Shown piece after piece: positions 18,847 to 19,920 of a DNA stretch of 19,920 bases (position 1 is its first letter; each line of letters starts with the position of its first letter). The stretch covers positions 1 through 19,920 of the forward strand of contig MU624863.1 of assembly GCA_025349905.2 (NCBI GenBank), written 5' to 3'. This DNA is from Blastocladiella britannica (taxonomy: Eukaryota > Blastocladiomycota > Blastocladiomycetes > Blastocladiales > Blastocladiaceae). Below the pieces are notes generated by a model. The model had not been told where the DNA came from. It worked only from the letters and a program-made list of their open reading frames with translations, and searched no databases. The position numbers and the translations under genes are program-made.

Positions 18847-19920
18847 TCACGCATCCCGGGCACGGACCAGTGCCAGGAGCAGAGTCCACCCGGCAATCAT
18901 CCCAGCCATGTACAAGCGCGTAGTGGTATCCGAGATGGTGTCCCCGAGAACTCCTGGCACCGAGAGGTATATGGATGCGTCGGCCGTGATGGCCACCGAC
19001 ATGATCACAATCACCACCACGAGCCGGATCATGATGCGGTGGAACGAGGCGGCGATCGATGCCGATGCTTTTTGCTCGTCGCCGTCCATGCTTGGAGCCG
19101 TCAGGTGCTGGTGATGATCGTTGCTGGTGGTGGACCGGGACTCTCGTTGGCTGCTGCCTTGGAGATGCGGCGAGGAGTTTATTGACGATAAGGCCGAGTT
19201 GCGGCCGGGCTGCTTTTGTTGGCCGATTTGGCTCGAGATCACGCTGGTTGGCGCCATGTACGAGTTTCGGGCCGACTCGGACTCGAGCGATATCGAGAGA
19301 CCTCCCGCCGTCACGATTTGAGAGTCGTCGTCTTCCGCCAACGGCATTGCTCCCGTCACGGATCGAGTCGGCTGCCCGCCCGGCGACGTTGCCGTGCCGT
19401 CGTTGCGACTGGTATCCGTGGACAGCCGCACCGCGGTACGCAACGGCGTGACCACTGCCGCCACCACCATCGACCGGAGCGACGCAACGCTCGCCCGTTT
19501 CCCTCGCCACGACCGGGCCTTTTTCGGTGGGTGCCGCTGCCGCCGCTTGGCGTCCAGAACCGACTGCCGGATCTTTTGCACCACCGTGACCATGGACACC
19601 GTCAGTACCAGGTCGGCGCTCGCTTGCATCACCATGGTGACCACCATCACTAGGTCCGTCACGTCGCACAGGTCGGGCCATGCTCGGGTGTACGGTTGGA
19701 AGCAGCAGGCAAGAGCAAGGATGCAGGTCAGGATCCCGAGGGACCATACGATTCCGAGAAAGAAGTTGGACCGCCGGCGCGTGTACCACGGGCATACGTC
19801 GGAGAATACTGTTTTTTTTTTTTTTTTACGCATCTCGTCCACTGGATCAACACATAAATACCTCGAAATCGGAGCATGCCAAGGGTCGCAACCTGCGACG
19901 ATGTCAGCACCGAAAAGAAC
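18847..19920 (-). CDS. Unidentified multi-pass membrane protein, 5' part outside the window
   Basis: Minus-strand exons 19920-19862 (partial) and 19808-18847. The visible 340 residues hold a hydrophobic start (FFSVLTSSQVATLG), then VCPWYTRRRSNFFLGIVWSL and about three closely spaced membrane segments. A polar loop of about 150 residues, rich in Ser, Thr, Gln and basic residues, follows. Two final membrane segments (RLVVVIVIMSVAITADASIY; MAGMIAGWTLLLALVRARDA) end the protein. The arrangement of spans with a long loop before the last two resembles the C-terminal part of a 7TM receptor-like protein, but no diagnostic motif was found. The intron (19809-19861, 53 bp) is supported by a hydrophobic frame on both sides; its acceptor follows a run of about 15 A residues. 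The start codon lies beyond 19920. Confidence 0.65.
   Translation of the reverse strand, partial: VLFGADIVAGCDPWHAPISRYLCVDPVDEMRKKKKKTVFSDVCPWYTRRRSNFFLGIVWSLGILTCILALACCFQPYTRAWPDLCDVTDLVMVVTMVMQASADLVLTVSMVTVVQKIRQSVLDAKRRQRHPPKKARSWRGKRASVASLRSMVVAAVVTPLRTAVRLSTDTSRNDGTATSPGGQPTRSVTGAMPLAEDDDSQIVTAGGLSISLESESARNSYMAPTSVISSQIGQQKQPGRNSALSSINSSPHLQGSSQRESRSTTSNDHHQHLTAPSMDGDEQKASASIAASFHRIMIRLVVVIVIMSVAITADASIYLSVPGVLGDTISDTTTRLYMAGMIAGWTLLLALVRARDA

Noticed and set aside
18602..19795. 397-codon minus-strand frame
   Set aside because: A frame-shifted shadow of the membrane protein gene, His/Gly/Arg-rich, with no membrane segments and overlapping the poly(A) polymerase exon.
1..19920. tRNA, rRNA, CRISPR arrays, transposons, bacterial operons or a phage-like system
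   Set aside because: No cloverleaf with A/B boxes, no spaced direct repeats, no transposase or integrase motifs and no terminal inverted repeats were found; genes are spliced eukaryotic types.

Overview
The window is nuclear DNA of a compact, GC-rich, intron-bearing eukaryote. Fourteen gene models fit, all but the AHA1 and C2 genes being ordinary housekeeping types: nearly every gene carries 1-7 short GT-AG introns (53-90 bp), intergenic gaps are 26-305 bp, and neighbours sit tail-to-tail or head-to-head. An RSC1/2 (polybromo)-type bromodomain/BAH protein, peroxisomal ABCD3, Get4, Aha1 and a Trf4-type poly(A) polymerase together suggest an opisthokont. I infer an early-diverging zoosporic fungus (blastocladiomycete or chytrid) from GC content, intron style and the RSC-type protein; this is an inference, not shown by the sequence. 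No bacterial operons, mobile elements, CRISPR arrays, rRNA or tRNA genes were seen.

Left third (1-6051): a 1346-aa RSC1/2-like chromatin protein (two bromodomains flanking ankyrin repeats, then BAH and an AT-hook-like motif). Only 26 bp later starts a SUZ-domain RNA-binding protein with a Gln/Tyr-rich tract; an in-frame 41-bp potential intron could even fuse the two.

Middle (6052-9122): a cluster of four small single-C2-domain genes (161, 146, 144 and 126 aa). All share one intron at the same place and phase, so they are local duplicates; two of them form an inverted, tail-to-tail pair about three-quarters identical. A GTCCGCA motif, often in inverted pairs, lies in their upstream regions.

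Right half (9123-19920): a possible tiny membrane-protein gene overlapping the 3' end of AHA1; AHA1 (HSP90 co-chaperone) and a longin R-SNARE (VAMP7-like) diverging from a shared 187-bp promoter with three ATTCRACGA repeats; an unidentified nuclear-looking basic protein; ABCD3/PMP70; GET4 (tail-anchored protein insertion); a TRF4/5 (PAPD5/7)-type nuclear poly(A) polymerase; and the 3' part of an unidentified multi-pass membrane protein that runs off the right edge.

The genes do not form one pathway. Membrane traffic and protein targeting recur (SNARE, Get4, PMP70, C2 proteins), as does RNA/chromatin work (RSC-like, SUZ, TRF4). Splice donors are unusual: 21 of the 31 introns in the main models begin GTAY, and only one begins GTRAGT. 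Several acceptors follow long A runs instead of pyrimidine tracts. All exon boundaries below were derived by eye from reading frame, splice dinucleotides and family alignment; none is backed by transcript data.
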